Translations under genes and position numbers: made by a program
Shown: positions 48,771-55,190 of the stretch, one piece after another
Position numbering within the stretch: position 1 is the first letter of the stretch
Layout of the letters: every line of letters begins with the position of its first letter
DNA from: Bacilli bacterium
GTDB lineage: Bacteria > Bacillota_I > Bacilli_A > RF39 > UBA660
Assembly (NCBI GenBank): GCA_016295795.1
Contig: JAEDKN010000005.1
Location: 1 to 55,190, forward strand
Length of the DNA stretch: 55,190 bases
Direction: 5' to 3'
The notes under the pieces: model-generated
Told to the model about the DNA's origin: nothing
The model's database searches: none
What the model saw: the letters and a program-made list of their open reading frames with translations, nothing else

Positions 48771-49832
48771 ATGTATTATGAGATATTAGCAACGCCTAAT
48801 AGTATTGCTAGGGGTAGATATTCAATAGGAGAAAAAGAGAATAACTTATTTTTAAAGTTGATGTATGCAATACAAAGAGATAATAAAGAATATATAATAG
48901 CTGAAAATAAGAAAACTGAACTTAGTGAAGATGATATATTAAAATGGAAAAGTCTATGTGAGATAGAAACTTTAACATGTAAATTAACTCCTGAAGATTT
49001 TAATGAAATTTTTAAACGAAAAAATGATAGAACTGAAAACTCCTTAAAAGAAACCTTTTCAGCATTAAGTAATTGCAGTATTACATTTGATACAGTTACA
49101 CGAGATGGAGTTAGGGCTAAGATGATAGCTTCATTAATAAGCCACTTTTATATAGAAAAAGAAACTGGAAATTATCAAGTTGTTGTTCCAGCTAAACTAT
49201 ATAAATATCTTTTTGACTTAGGATTAGGTCATACTCAAAATGCTTTACAAGTTATATATAGATTAAAAGGTATTTATGCTCAAAGGTTTTACATAATATT
49301 GAGAAGTTGGACTGGAGCAAAAAGAGATATTGAATTTTCAGTTCAAGAATTAAGAGATATGTTGCAGTTAGGAGATAAAAATAAAACATTTAATTCTTTT
49401 GAAACCAATATACTAAAGAGAAGTATTGATGAAATAAATTCTACAGGAATCATGGAAATAAAGATAAAAGAAAAAATTAAAAAGGGAAGATCTGTAGATA
49501 GAATAGTATTTACAGTAAAAGATAATGAGCCTAGAAACTATTTAAGGTTATATAATAAATCAGAAATAGATGAAAGTGTAATATGGTTAGATTATATAAA
49601 AGTTGAAAATAAATCATTATTGGAAAGATTGGAATTGAAATATAGCGATATGAATTTTGATAGTCCTATAGTTAAAAATATATTCCACAAAGCTTATGAT
49701 AAAACTTTAAATAAAGATAATAGATTTGTGATGATTCAAGATAAAAAAGGTAAAAGTAATTTTGCATTATTCAATCACATTGTATCAGGAGAGTTATTAA
49801 CACAAGAATTAGCATTAACATCACAATTTTAA
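48771..49832 (+). CDS. rep: Rep_3-family replication initiator
   Basis: 353 aa with two winged-helix halves typical of RepB/Rep_3 initiators. Features are ENNLFLKLMYAIQRDNKEYI, LKETFSALSNCSITFDTV and LKGIYAQRFYIILRSW, then EFSVQELRDMLQLGDKNKTFNSFETNIL. AGAGGTATAATAA precedes the ATG. The iteron array is 95 bp upstream. It would bind the iterons and recruit the host helicase (theta replication). Confidence 0.92.
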   Translation: MYYEILATPNSIARGRYSIGEKENNLFLKLMYAIQRDNKEYIIAENKKTELSEDDILKWKSLCEIETLTCKLTPEDFNEIFKRKNDRTENSLKETFSALSNCSITFDTVTRDGVRAKMIASLISHFYIEKETGNYQVVVPAKLYKYLFDLGLGHTQNALQVIYRLKGIYAQRFYIILRSWTGAKRDIEFSVQELRDMLQLGDKNKTFNSFETNILKRSIDEINSTGIMEIKIKEKIKKGRSVDRIVFTVKDNEPRNYLRLYNKSEIDESVIWLDYIKVENKSLLERLELKYSDMNFDSPIVKNIFHKAYDKTLNKDNRFVMIQDKKGKSNFALFNHIVSGELLTQELALTSQF

Positions 49833-49856
49833 ATGAAAATATGGAGGGAAATATTT

Positions 49857-49997
49857 ATGATTAATAAGAATGAAGATATGAGAAATTCAACTAAAGAAGA
49901 AATTAAGAATGATATGGAGAAATTTGAATATAAAATTGAGAATGATGAAAAGCAGTTCATTATTAAAAGTGAAGATTCAAGCGAATATAAAATATAA
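49857..49997 (+). CDS. Small acidic protein, 46 aa
   Basis: MINKNEDMRNSTKEEIKNDM and ending EKQFIIKSEDSSEYKI. ATGGAGGGA lies eight bases before the ATG. It follows rep by 24 bp. Highly charged, no motif. It may be translated with rep. Confidence 0.55.
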   Translation: MINKNEDMRNSTKEEIKNDMEKFEYKIENDEKQFIIKSEDSSEYKI

Positions 49998-50036
49998 TAA
50001 GAGCAACAACTTTATTTTATTTGATTTAAATATCCT

Positions 50037-50396
50037 GGCACTAATCCCATCACCCACTTATAACGTTTCAATAAGTTAAGATATTCTATTGCCTTAGCTT
50101 GTTCCATCTACCGAGCGACCAAGCTAAAGCAAAGAATAACTAAACTTATTTTTACTATAAGCGGGTACCCGATGGAGTGCATCCAAATAGGTAAGAAGTC
50201 CTTTGGGACTTCTTTTTTTTATATTGTTTTTTTGAAGCACCAGCCTATCATATTTCCGTTCAAGTTGTAAAGCCATTCCATAAAATTTTTTGTCGGCCAA
50301 CTGGATCTGCAGTTAGCAGCCAAAAATTTTTATTACATTTTCCTTTACAACTCACTCCAATATGTAGTCTTAGGCTCAACAAAAAAACAACAACAC
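50037..50396 (+). promoter_or_regulatory. Structured repeat, copy 2: candidate single-strand (Frpo-like) promoter
   Basis: Full-length copy (360 bp) of the element at 45275. Loops and the second-half hairpin (50242-50376) are almost unchanged, whereas stem 1 has changed on both sides (CTTAGCTTG/CAAGCTAAAG). The terminator AAGTCC/GGGACTT with eight T is at 50193-50220. It leads into the radC-like gene. Confidence 0.6.
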
Positions 50397-50445
50397 ATGG
50401 GATTTTAAACCAGGGTGTTAATTTAAAAAGAAAGGAATTGATTTT

Positions 50446-50880
50446 TTGAACAGAATTAATATTGTAACTATTAAGATGGAAAAAGTGAAAAGTATGCTTG
50501 TGGATAATAAGAATATTGGTTCACCTAAAGATGTTTATAAAATAGTATCTGAATACTTAGATGGAGTTGATAGAGAGCATTTAGTATTATTAACATTAGA
50601 TACTAAAAATAAAATAACATCTATAAGCACTATATGTATAGGTTCATTAAATACTAGTGTGGTTCACCCAAGAGAAGTTTTTAAACCTGCTATTCTAAGT
50701 AATGCTGCAAGTATAATACTGGCACATAATCACCCAAGTGGCGACACTACACCAAGTAAAGAAGATATTTCAATAACACGAAGAATTAAGGACGGAGGGG
50801 ATTTATTAGGAATTGAATTATTAGACCATTTAATAATTGGTGATGATTATACAAGTTTAAAAGAAAAAGGAATTGTATAA
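50446..50880 (+). CDS. RadC-like JAMM-domain protein
   Basis: 144 aa, TTG start with AAAGGA ten bases before. The metal-binding JAB/MPN motif HPREVFKPAILSNAASIILAHNHPSGD is complete (HxH...SxxD layout). It is shorter than chromosomal RadC and lacks the N-terminal helix-hairpin-helix part, as in plasmid and phage homologs such as anti-restriction-associated YeeS types. The biochemical role of the family is unsettled. Position behind a structured repeat in the probable leading region fits an early-entry function. Confidence 0.88.
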   Translation: MNRINIVTIKMEKVKSMLVDNKNIGSPKDVYKIVSEYLDGVDREHLVLLTLDTKNKITSISTICIGSLNTSVVHPREVFKPAILSNAASIILAHNHPSGDTTPSKEDISITRRIKDGGDLLGIELLDHLIIGDDYTSLKEKGIV

Positions 50881-50888
50881 ATAAAAAA

Positions 50889-50947
50889 AGGCATAACAAT
50901 GAAGTTACACCCTTACTCACAATAAGATTATAACTCATTGTTTGCCT
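50889..50947 (+). terminator. Long hairpin after the RadC-like gene
   Basis: GGCATAACAATGAAGTT pairs with AACTCATTGTTTGCC across a ~25-base loop. No T-run follows, so this may be a processing or stability element. Confidence 0.45.
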
Positions 50948-50966
50948 AAAGTAAAGGAGAATAGAA

Positions 50967-51074
50967 ATGAGTATATATGTACTTTTAACCTATAAAGAAT
51001 ATTGTGATAAAGTAAATGAAACAATGACTTTTGAAGGACTTCATAGATATAAGAAAAAATATTGGAGAGATTAA
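50967..51074 (+). CDS. Small protein, 35 aa
   Basis: MSIYVLLTYKEYCDKVNETM, then TFEGLHRYKKKYWRD. AAAGGAGAATAG precedes the ATG. No known motif. Confidence 0.5.
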   Translation: MSIYVLLTYKEYCDKVNETMTFEGLHRYKKKYWRD

Positions 51075-51097
51075 GTATAGTTAAGGAAGGTAATATT

Positions 51098-51301
51098 ATG
51101 AGAAAAAAAATTTGTGAATTTAGAGCAAGAAATTCTATTAAAAATGAACTTGTATTTATAGAAGTTGAATATTATAAGAGCAGTTGGTGGTATATAAATT
51201 TTAAAAATGAAAGAAGTTATAAATATAATTCTATTAATGAAGCTATAGACGATATAAGTAATATGTTTGGTGATTGGATTGATTTTAAATTATTAGTCTA
51301 A
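51098..51301 (+). CDS. Small protein of unknown function
   Basis: 67 aa from ATG51098 with AAGGAAGG ten bases before; the longer reading upstream overlaps the preceding small gene and lacks an RBS. MRKKICEFRARNSIKNELVF, then SSWWYINFKN and MFGDWIDFKLLV. Beta-rich, no known family. Confidence 0.5.
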   Translation: MRKKICEFRARNSIKNELVFIEVEYYKSSWWYINFKNERSYKYNSINEAIDDISNMFGDWIDFKLLV

Positions 51302-51310
51302 TAAATCAAA

Positions 51311-51525
51311 AAGGTAAGAAGTCCTTAGGGACTTCTTTTTTATTTTTATGTTTTTTTTGAAGCACCAGCCTATCATATTTCCGTTCAAGTTGTAAAGCCA
51401 TTCCATAAAAATTTTTGTCGGCTATGATCCTTACCAGGAATAGCAGCCAAAATTTTTTATTCCATTTTCCTTTACAACTCACTCCAATATGTAGTCTTAG
51501 GCTCAACAAAAAAAACAAACAACAA
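51311..51525 (+). promoter_or_regulatory. Structured repeat, copy 3 (second half only)
   Basis: Starts at the terminator (AGAAGTCC/GGGACTTCT, 51316-51342) and includes the whole long hairpin (51367-51503) and A/C-rich leader. The inner stem differs from copies 1-2: GGCTAT/ATAGC replaces AACTG/CAGTT while the flanking AAAATTTTT arms stay paired. It leads into the gene at 51545. Confidence 0.6.
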
Positions 51526-51544
51526 GAAAGGAAAGGTGCTATTT

Positions 51545-51838
51545 ATGAAATTGAGAGTAGTTATGACAAATGGAGTTAATTATTTAATTGAAAGTGGGGA
51601 ATTTAAAGACAAAGATTTAATGTCAGCTTTATTAAAATTCCATTCTGATGATTGGGGAATTTTATGTAATGAGGATAAAGAATTTCAAAATGAATTATTA
51701 AAAAATCCTAATTCAAAATATGAAGATAGATTTATGGGAGTCTATATGATAAATGGACATAAAATTTGGATTATGAGTGAGTATGATTATTCAATAAAGA
51801 GTTTATTAATAACTATCTTACTTCCTGAAGAATACTAA
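51545..51838 (+). CDS. Small conserved protein with DWG...LLPEEY pattern
   Basis: 97 aa from ATG51545 (AAAGGAAAGG upstream). SDDWGILCNEDKEFQNELLK, MGVYMINGHKIWIMSEYD, ending ITILLPEEY. I recall a widespread small plasmid/genomic-island family with this GDWG...ITE-D...LLP-EY layout, of unknown function. First gene behind structured repeat copy 3, followed by a GTGTTCC terminator and the methyltransferase gene. Confidence 0.6.
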   Translation: MKLRVVMTNGVNYLIESGEFKDKDLMSALLKFHSDDWGILCNEDKEFQNELLKNPNSKYEDRFMGVYMINGHKIWIMSEYDYSIKSLLITILLPEEY

Positions 51839-51842
51839 TTTT

Positions 51843-51870
51843 AAAAAGGTGTTCCTCGGGAACACCTTTT
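51843..51870 (+). repeat. GTGTTCC hairpin, copy k
   Basis: GTGTTCCTCGGGAACAC with AAAAAG/CTTTT extension; core identical to copy g. Confidence 0.75.
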
Positions 51871-51905
51871 CTTAAATAATAAAAAAATAAAAGGAGATTT
51901 TAACA

Positions 51906-52793
51906 ATGAATAGTATAGTTTCTTATCCAACTAGAGGGGAATATGGAGATAATAAATATAGGGGAAATGCAACAGGAAAATTATTAATTGACCTACATAA
52001 AATTTATAAATTTGATGAAATAAGTGATTATATGAGTGGAAGTTTTACAACTGATGATGTAGGAAAAAAACTAGGAATAATAACTAATTGTTATGATTTA
52101 AATGGATTGAAAGGAGAAGAAACAAAATTTGATTTAATAGAAAATGATATTAAAGAAAGAAACAATTTCATATATTGGCATCCACCTTATTGGGATATTA
52201 TTAAGTATAGTGGTCATATGTATGGAGATACACCTTTGAAAAATGATTTATCTCATATTAAAGATTATCAAGAGTTTATAAAAGCTATTAATTATTGCCT
52301 ATCAAAACAATATGCGAGTTTGAAAGTTGGAGGAAGAATGGCAATATTGATGGCTGATGTAAAAAAGAATCATAAATTATATTCAATGCTTTTAGATATG
52401 AATAAATTAGGAACTGTAGAGCAAATAGTAATTAAAGAACAACATAATTGTATGAGCAATCATAGAAAATATTTTAATGAAAATTTTATAAAAATAGCAC
52501 ATGAATATTGTTTAATACTTAGAAAAGATGAGCCTTTAATTTTAGATTACATGATTACAAAAAGGGGAAAAATGGATTTAAGAGATAGTTTAAAGGTTAC
52601 TTGGAAAGACCTTGTTGCTTCAACAATTGAAAGTTTAGGGGGGAGGGTAAACTTAGAGAAGTTATATAAGAGTTTAGAAGGATATAAAAAGACATATAAT
52701 AATCCAAATTGGAAAGCTAAGATAAGACAAACATTGCAGATATATCCTAATATTTTCGTAAATATAGAACGTGGAGTATGGCAATTAGTATAA
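51906..52793 (+). CDS. Solitary DNA methyltransferase with C-terminal HARE-HTH-like domain
   Basis: 295 aa. NFIYWHPPYWDIIKYSGHMY holds the PPYW catalytic motif of N4-cytosine/N6-adenine methyltransferases. LIDLHKIY...GIITNCYDLNG lies where motif I should be but is poorly conserved. SLKVGGRMAILMADV matches a later core strand. The last ~65 residues (GGRVNLEKLYKSLEGYKKTY, WKAKIRQTLQIYP, ERGVWQLV) resemble HARE-HTH domains. No restriction enzyme is encoded nearby, so it likely protects the plasmid from host restriction. It is closest to oriT on the presumed leading side. Confidence 0.75.
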   Translation: MNSIVSYPTRGEYGDNKYRGNATGKLLIDLHKIYKFDEISDYMSGSFTTDDVGKKLGIITNCYDLNGLKGEETKFDLIENDIKERNNFIYWHPPYWDIIKYSGHMYGDTPLKNDLSHIKDYQEFIKAINYCLSKQYASLKVGGRMAILMADVKKNHKLYSMLLDMNKLGTVEQIVIKEQHNCMSNHRKYFNENFIKIAHEYCLILRKDEPLILDYMITKRGKMDLRDSLKVTWKDLVASTIESLGGRVNLEKLYKSLEGYKKTYNNPNWKAKIRQTLQIYPNIFVNIERGVWQLV

Positions 52794-52804
52794 ATATAAA
52801 GATA

Positions 52805-52835
52805 AAGACTGGTAAAAAAATTACTAGTCTTTTTT
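52805..52835 (+). terminator. Terminator after the methyltransferase
   Basis: AAGACTGGTAA/TTACTAGTCTT stem and T-run. Confidence 0.85.
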
Positions 52836-52859
52836 GTTGAAATGCTTTTTCCTAAAAAC

Positions 52860-53012
52860 TATAATAAGAGGTATAGAGAAGGGTAGCAAGCATAGTGAGT
52901 GTGTACACACATCACTTTAATTTTAAAATTAAAAGGAAACTTTAATTTTAAAATTACTTGTTGAGGGATACCCCCAAACCCCCAATAGAATAAATCATAA
53001 ATGATTTATTTT
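52860..53012. other. Probable origin of transfer (oriT)
   Basis: Directly ahead of the mobC-relaxase operon. It holds a hairpin AGTGAGTGTG/CACACATCACT with one bulged base (52894-52916), preceded by GCAAGCAT. Two 18-bp direct repeats ACTTTAATTTTAAAATTA (52914, 52939) follow, then an odd G/C-rich strip GGGATACCCCCAAACCCCC (52965-52983) and a terminator-like AATAAATCA/TGATTTATT (52987-53012). MOBP-type origins are usually a nic site beside inverted repeats just upstream of mobC. The exact nic base cannot be fixed by eye. Confidence 0.6.
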
Positions 53013-53030
53013 TAGAAAGGAAATAAACTT

Positions 53031-53360
53031 ATGGCTAATAGAAAAAGGGATATTCAAAAAAAATTATTTGTGAATGAAGAAGAAGATAAAATAATAAAAG
53101 AAAAAATGAAACAGTTAGGAACAGATAACTTTGGAGCATATGCAAGAAAGATGTTAATAGATGGGTATGTAGTAAAAACGGATTATACTACAATAAAAAA
53201 TTTAATTAAAGAGATTAATAAAATTGGGGTTAATATAAATCAAATTGCTAAAAGAACAAATGAAACAAATAGAATTTATGAAGATGATATAAAAGAGTTA
53301 AAAGGAGAGCTTGAACAGGTATGGCAGTTACTAAAATCAAATCTATCAAGTCAACATTAA
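53031..53360 (+). CDS. MobC-like relaxosome accessory protein
   Basis: 109 aa. RHH-like N-terminus (RDIQKKLFVNEEEDKIIKEK, FGAYARKMLIDGYVV) and the MobC signature IKEINKIGVNINQIAKRTNE. It would bind oriT and open the DNA for the relaxase. It overlaps the relaxase gene by 40 bp. GAAAGGAAA precedes the ATG. Confidence 0.87.
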   Translation: MANRKRDIQKKLFVNEEEDKIIKEKMKQLGTDNFGAYARKMLIDGYVVKTDYTTIKNLIKEINKIGVNINQIAKRTNETNRIYEDDIKELKGELEQVWQLLKSNLSSQH

Positions 53361-54892
53361 AAAAAGCATTAGATTATATAATGGATGAAAGCAAAACTGA
53401 TGGAAAGTTATTAGTAAGTGGGGGAAATTGTGCCCCTGAAACTGCATATTTAGAGTTTAAAATGACAGAAGAAACTTGTAAAGAAGTGATAGGAGATTAT
53501 AGTAAAAAATCAAACAATTTAGCTTATCATATGATACAATCTTTTGATAGAAAAGATAAAATAACTCCTGAAGAAGCTCATAGAATTGGTGAAGAATTAG
53601 CAAAGAAATTAACAGATGAAAAATATGAGTATGTAGTTGCAACGCATATAGATAAAGGTCATATTCATAATCATATTATTTTTAATGCTTATAGTTATGC
53701 GACCTATAGAAAGTTTAATTGTAATAAAGATACTTTTAAAGAACTTAGAGCAATAAGTGATGAACTATGCAAAGAAAATGGATTAAGTATTGTAGAAAAT
53801 CCTAAAGGAAAAGGTAAGCATTATAAAGAGTGGTTGGAGAATAAAAAGGGTACAAGTTGGAAAGCTTACATTAAAGATACTCTTGATGAATTAATAGATA
53901 AAGTTAAGTCATTTGATGAATTAAAAACTGAAATGATTAATAGAGGTTTTGAAATAAAGGAAGGAAAATATATAGCATTTAAAGCACCTAATCAGCAAAG
54001 ATTTTGCAGAGGAAAAACTATAGGTGAAGAATATACTAAAGAAGCTATAGAAAATAGAATTAATGAAAATAACAAGGCTAAAGAGATAATAATTAATAAA
54101 GATATGATTATTAATCAAAATGAAAAAAATTATTTTGTTAGAGTGCCAGGAAGTGAAAACTATATATTTATAAATAAATCAGAATGTAATTGGATTAATG
54201 AGTTTGAATGTAAAGTAACATTATCAAAAAATGAATATAAATTTATAGATTCTTCAGGAGAAAAAGAAGAAATATTAACTGGTAAACAAATAAATAATTA
54301 CTTTACTAGTCAAGATGAAAAATCTAATGATATTAAAGTTGAAGATGTTAAAATTGATGAAAATGTATTTACTATCAGAAGAAATAGGATAAGAGATGTT
54401 AAAGAGCTTGCCAATGCAATAGTTCTATTGAGAAAAGAAAATATATCAAATAGAAATGAATTTGATGGTAAAGTACAAGAAGTATTAAATAAGAAAGATG
54501 AATTAATTAATACTATTAAAGAATTAGAAAATAAGAACGCTAAATTTAATCAAGTATCTAAATATTTGATAACATACAATAATTATAAAGAAATTTACGA
54601 GAAACATGGAAATAAGAAAACTATATTTGGGGGATATAAAAAACATGAAAATGAGATATTAATGTTCCTTCATGCTAAAGAAAAACTAGAAAACTTAGGT
54701 ATAAATACAAACGTTAGTATAGATAAGTTAAAAGAAAAAATAATTGAACAAAAAGAAGAAATTTCATTATTAGGTAATGAATTTAAAAATATAGAAAAAA
54801 GATTAGAAAGTATAAGAAAGGCTAATAGTAAAATAGAAAATATAATACAAGAAAAAATCGACTTAACTAAAGAGAAAGAAAAAGAGAGATAA
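53321..54892 (+). CDS. MOBP-type relaxase
   Basis: 523 aa. The N-terminal nuclease has the likely nicking Tyr in ALDYIMDESK near residue 18, and the metal-binding histidines in ATHIDKGHIHNHIIFN near residue 115, the H-x-D...H-x-H motif III. The C-terminal ~250 residues are charged, ending in a coiled coil. It nicks oriT and is carried into the recipient. The secretion-related tail seen on four other proteins is absent here. AGGT precedes the ATG within mobC. Confidence 0.93.
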   Translation: MAVTKIKSIKSTLKKALDYIMDESKTDGKLLVSGGNCAPETAYLEFKMTEETCKEVIGDYSKKSNNLAYHMIQSFDRKDKITPEEAHRIGEELAKKLTDEKYEYVVATHIDKGHIHNHIIFNAYSYATYRKFNCNKDTFKELRAISDELCKENGLSIVENPKGKGKHYKEWLENKKGTSWKAYIKDTLDELIDKVKSFDELKTEMINRGFEIKEGKYIAFKAPNQQRFCRGKTIGEEYTKEAIENRINENNKAKEIIINKDMIINQNEKNYFVRVPGSENYIFINKSECNWINEFECKVTLSKNEYKFIDSSGEKEEILTGKQINNYFTSQDEKSNDIKVEDVKIDENVFTIRRNRIRDVKELANAIVLLRKENISNRNEFDGKVQEVLNKKDELINTIKELENKNAKFNQVSKYLITYNNYKEIYEKHGNKKTIFGGYKKHENEILMFLHAKEKLENLGINTNVSIDKLKEKIIEQKEEISLLGNEFKNIEKRLESIRKANSKIENIIQEKIDLTKEKEKER

Positions 54893-54972
54893 ATTAATCT
54901 TATACAAAGATCATTAGTTATTAGGATCATTGGTTATCTTTATATAAAGGCATAAATAAAAGTACAATGTAG

Positions 54973-55001
54973 TTGAATATTTATATGCAGAATGGTATAA
55001 T
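54973..55001 (+). promoter_or_regulatory. Promoter of the first antitoxin RNA
   Basis: TTGAAT (54973-54978), exactly 17 bp, then a perfect TATAAT (54996-55001). Between the relaxase stop and this promoter (54893-54972) I see only an imperfect hairpin around GATCATTAG/TAGGATCATTGG. Confidence 0.8.
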
Positions 55002-55007
55002 ATATTA

Positions 55008-55190
55008 TATAGAATATAATGATTATAAATCAGTATAAAGAGCGGTGAATCTCCACCAGTAAGTGAGAAACTAAAAGAGCGGTGAATCTCCACCAGTAAG
55101 CGAGAAACTAAAAGAGCGGTGAATCTCCACCAGTAAGCGAGAAACTAAAAGAGCGGTGAATCTCCACCAGTAAGCGAGAAACTAAAAGAG
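55008..55190 (+). ncRNA. Type III antitoxin RNA (ToxI-like), four 37-nt repeats, continuing past the contig junction
   Basis: Units start at 55040, 55077, 55114 and 55151. Each begins GAGCGGTGAATCTCCACCAG and ends AACTAAAA; the first differs by one base (AAGTGAG for AAGCGAG). GGTG/CACC in each unit can form the stem of a pseudoknot. On the circle the array runs straight into the terminator at 61-91 and the ToxN gene at 108. Repeat length, number and the terminator-toxin order are those of ToxIN. Confidence 0.88.

Noticed and set aside
45275..51525. The three repeats as integron attC sites flanking gene cassettes
   Set aside because: Long hairpins beside single genes invite the idea, but no integrase was found, and the conserved covarying first half plus terminator does not fit attC.
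55040..55190. 37-bp direct repeats look like a CRISPR array
   Set aside because: Units are tandem with no unique spacers, no cas genes are present, and the array is followed by a terminator and ToxN, the type III antitoxin layout.
1..55190. Antibiotic-resistance, classical clostridial toxin, tRNA or rRNA genes
   Set aside because: None was recognised in any frame; ToxN proteins are toxin-antitoxin components, not secreted toxins.

Overview
The window is almost certainly one complete circular conjugative plasmid of about 55.1 kb from a low-GC Firmicute, most likely a Clostridium. The evidence is the very AT-rich sequence, AGA/ATA-rich codons, strong AGGAGG-type ribosome binding sites and Gram-positive-type transfer and surface genes. 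The first 55 bases are identical to the last 55, the usual mark of a circular contig cut inside a repeat, so the unique length would be 55,135 bp. From memory the layout recalls the pCP13 group of C. perfringens plasmids (ParM-type partition, sortase/adhesin cluster beside transfer genes), but no database was consulted. No antibiotic-resistance gene or classical toxin gene was recognised.

Layout: (i) across the junction lies a type III toxin-antitoxin locus (four 37-nt antitoxin-RNA repeats, terminator, ToxN). (ii) 0.8-2.8 kb: an RHH regulator, then parC-ParM-ParR. (iii) 2.8-6.3 kb: two paralogous XRE repressors, an HTH protein, an anchored surface protein. (iv) 6.4-13.4 kb: a sortase-assembled pilus operon with three LPxTG-type proteins and two sortases. 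(v) 13.5-28.7 kb: the type IV secretion/conjugation operon (PcfB-like, VirD4, Maff2/VirB2-like, VirB6-like, PrgI/VirB3-like, VirB4, two-domain cell-wall hydrolase), TopB and an ArdC-like protein. (vi) 28.7-32.0 kb: a 3.3-kb IS30-based insertion carrying a flavin-binding-type protein, two HxlR regulators and a truncated DsbA/FrnE gene; it splits a plasmid gene and left a 13-15 bp target duplication. (vii) 33.2-35.4 kb: a possible structured RNA whose terminator is followed by a group IIC intron. (viii) 35.5-41.1 kb: a primase-like protein, unknown small genes, a HEPN-like protein and a second type III toxin-antitoxin locus. (ix) 41.2-45.2 kb: resolvase, a coiled-coil DNA-binding protein, a DnaQ-like exonuclease. 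(x) 45.3-52.8 kb: ParA/ParB, iteron origin and Rep, RadC-like protein, small genes and a solitary methyltransferase, with three copies of a structured repeat. (xi) 52.85-54.9 kb: probable oriT, MobC-like protein and MOBP-type relaxase.

How it fits together: the relaxase should nick the oriT next to its own operon, and VirD4 with the PcfB-like adaptor should feed the DNA to the VirB4/VirB6 channel, helped by the wall hydrolase and perhaps by pilus-mediated contact. If the relaxase end enters last, as in most systems, the region to the left of oriT (methyltransferase, RadC-like, Rep, ParAB) enters first. The three structured repeats sit exactly there, each ahead of plus-strand genes, so they are candidates for single-strand promoters of the Frpo type. 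Four otherwise unrelated plasmid proteins (ToxN, PcfB-like, ArdC-like and the split-gene product) share a C-terminal tail, a possible delivery or adaptor-binding tag. A palindrome, GTAATATTAC, recurs at the promoters of the RHH regulator, the transfer operon and topB, which suggests one regulator links them. A 17-nt hairpin of constant form recurs 11 times between genes.
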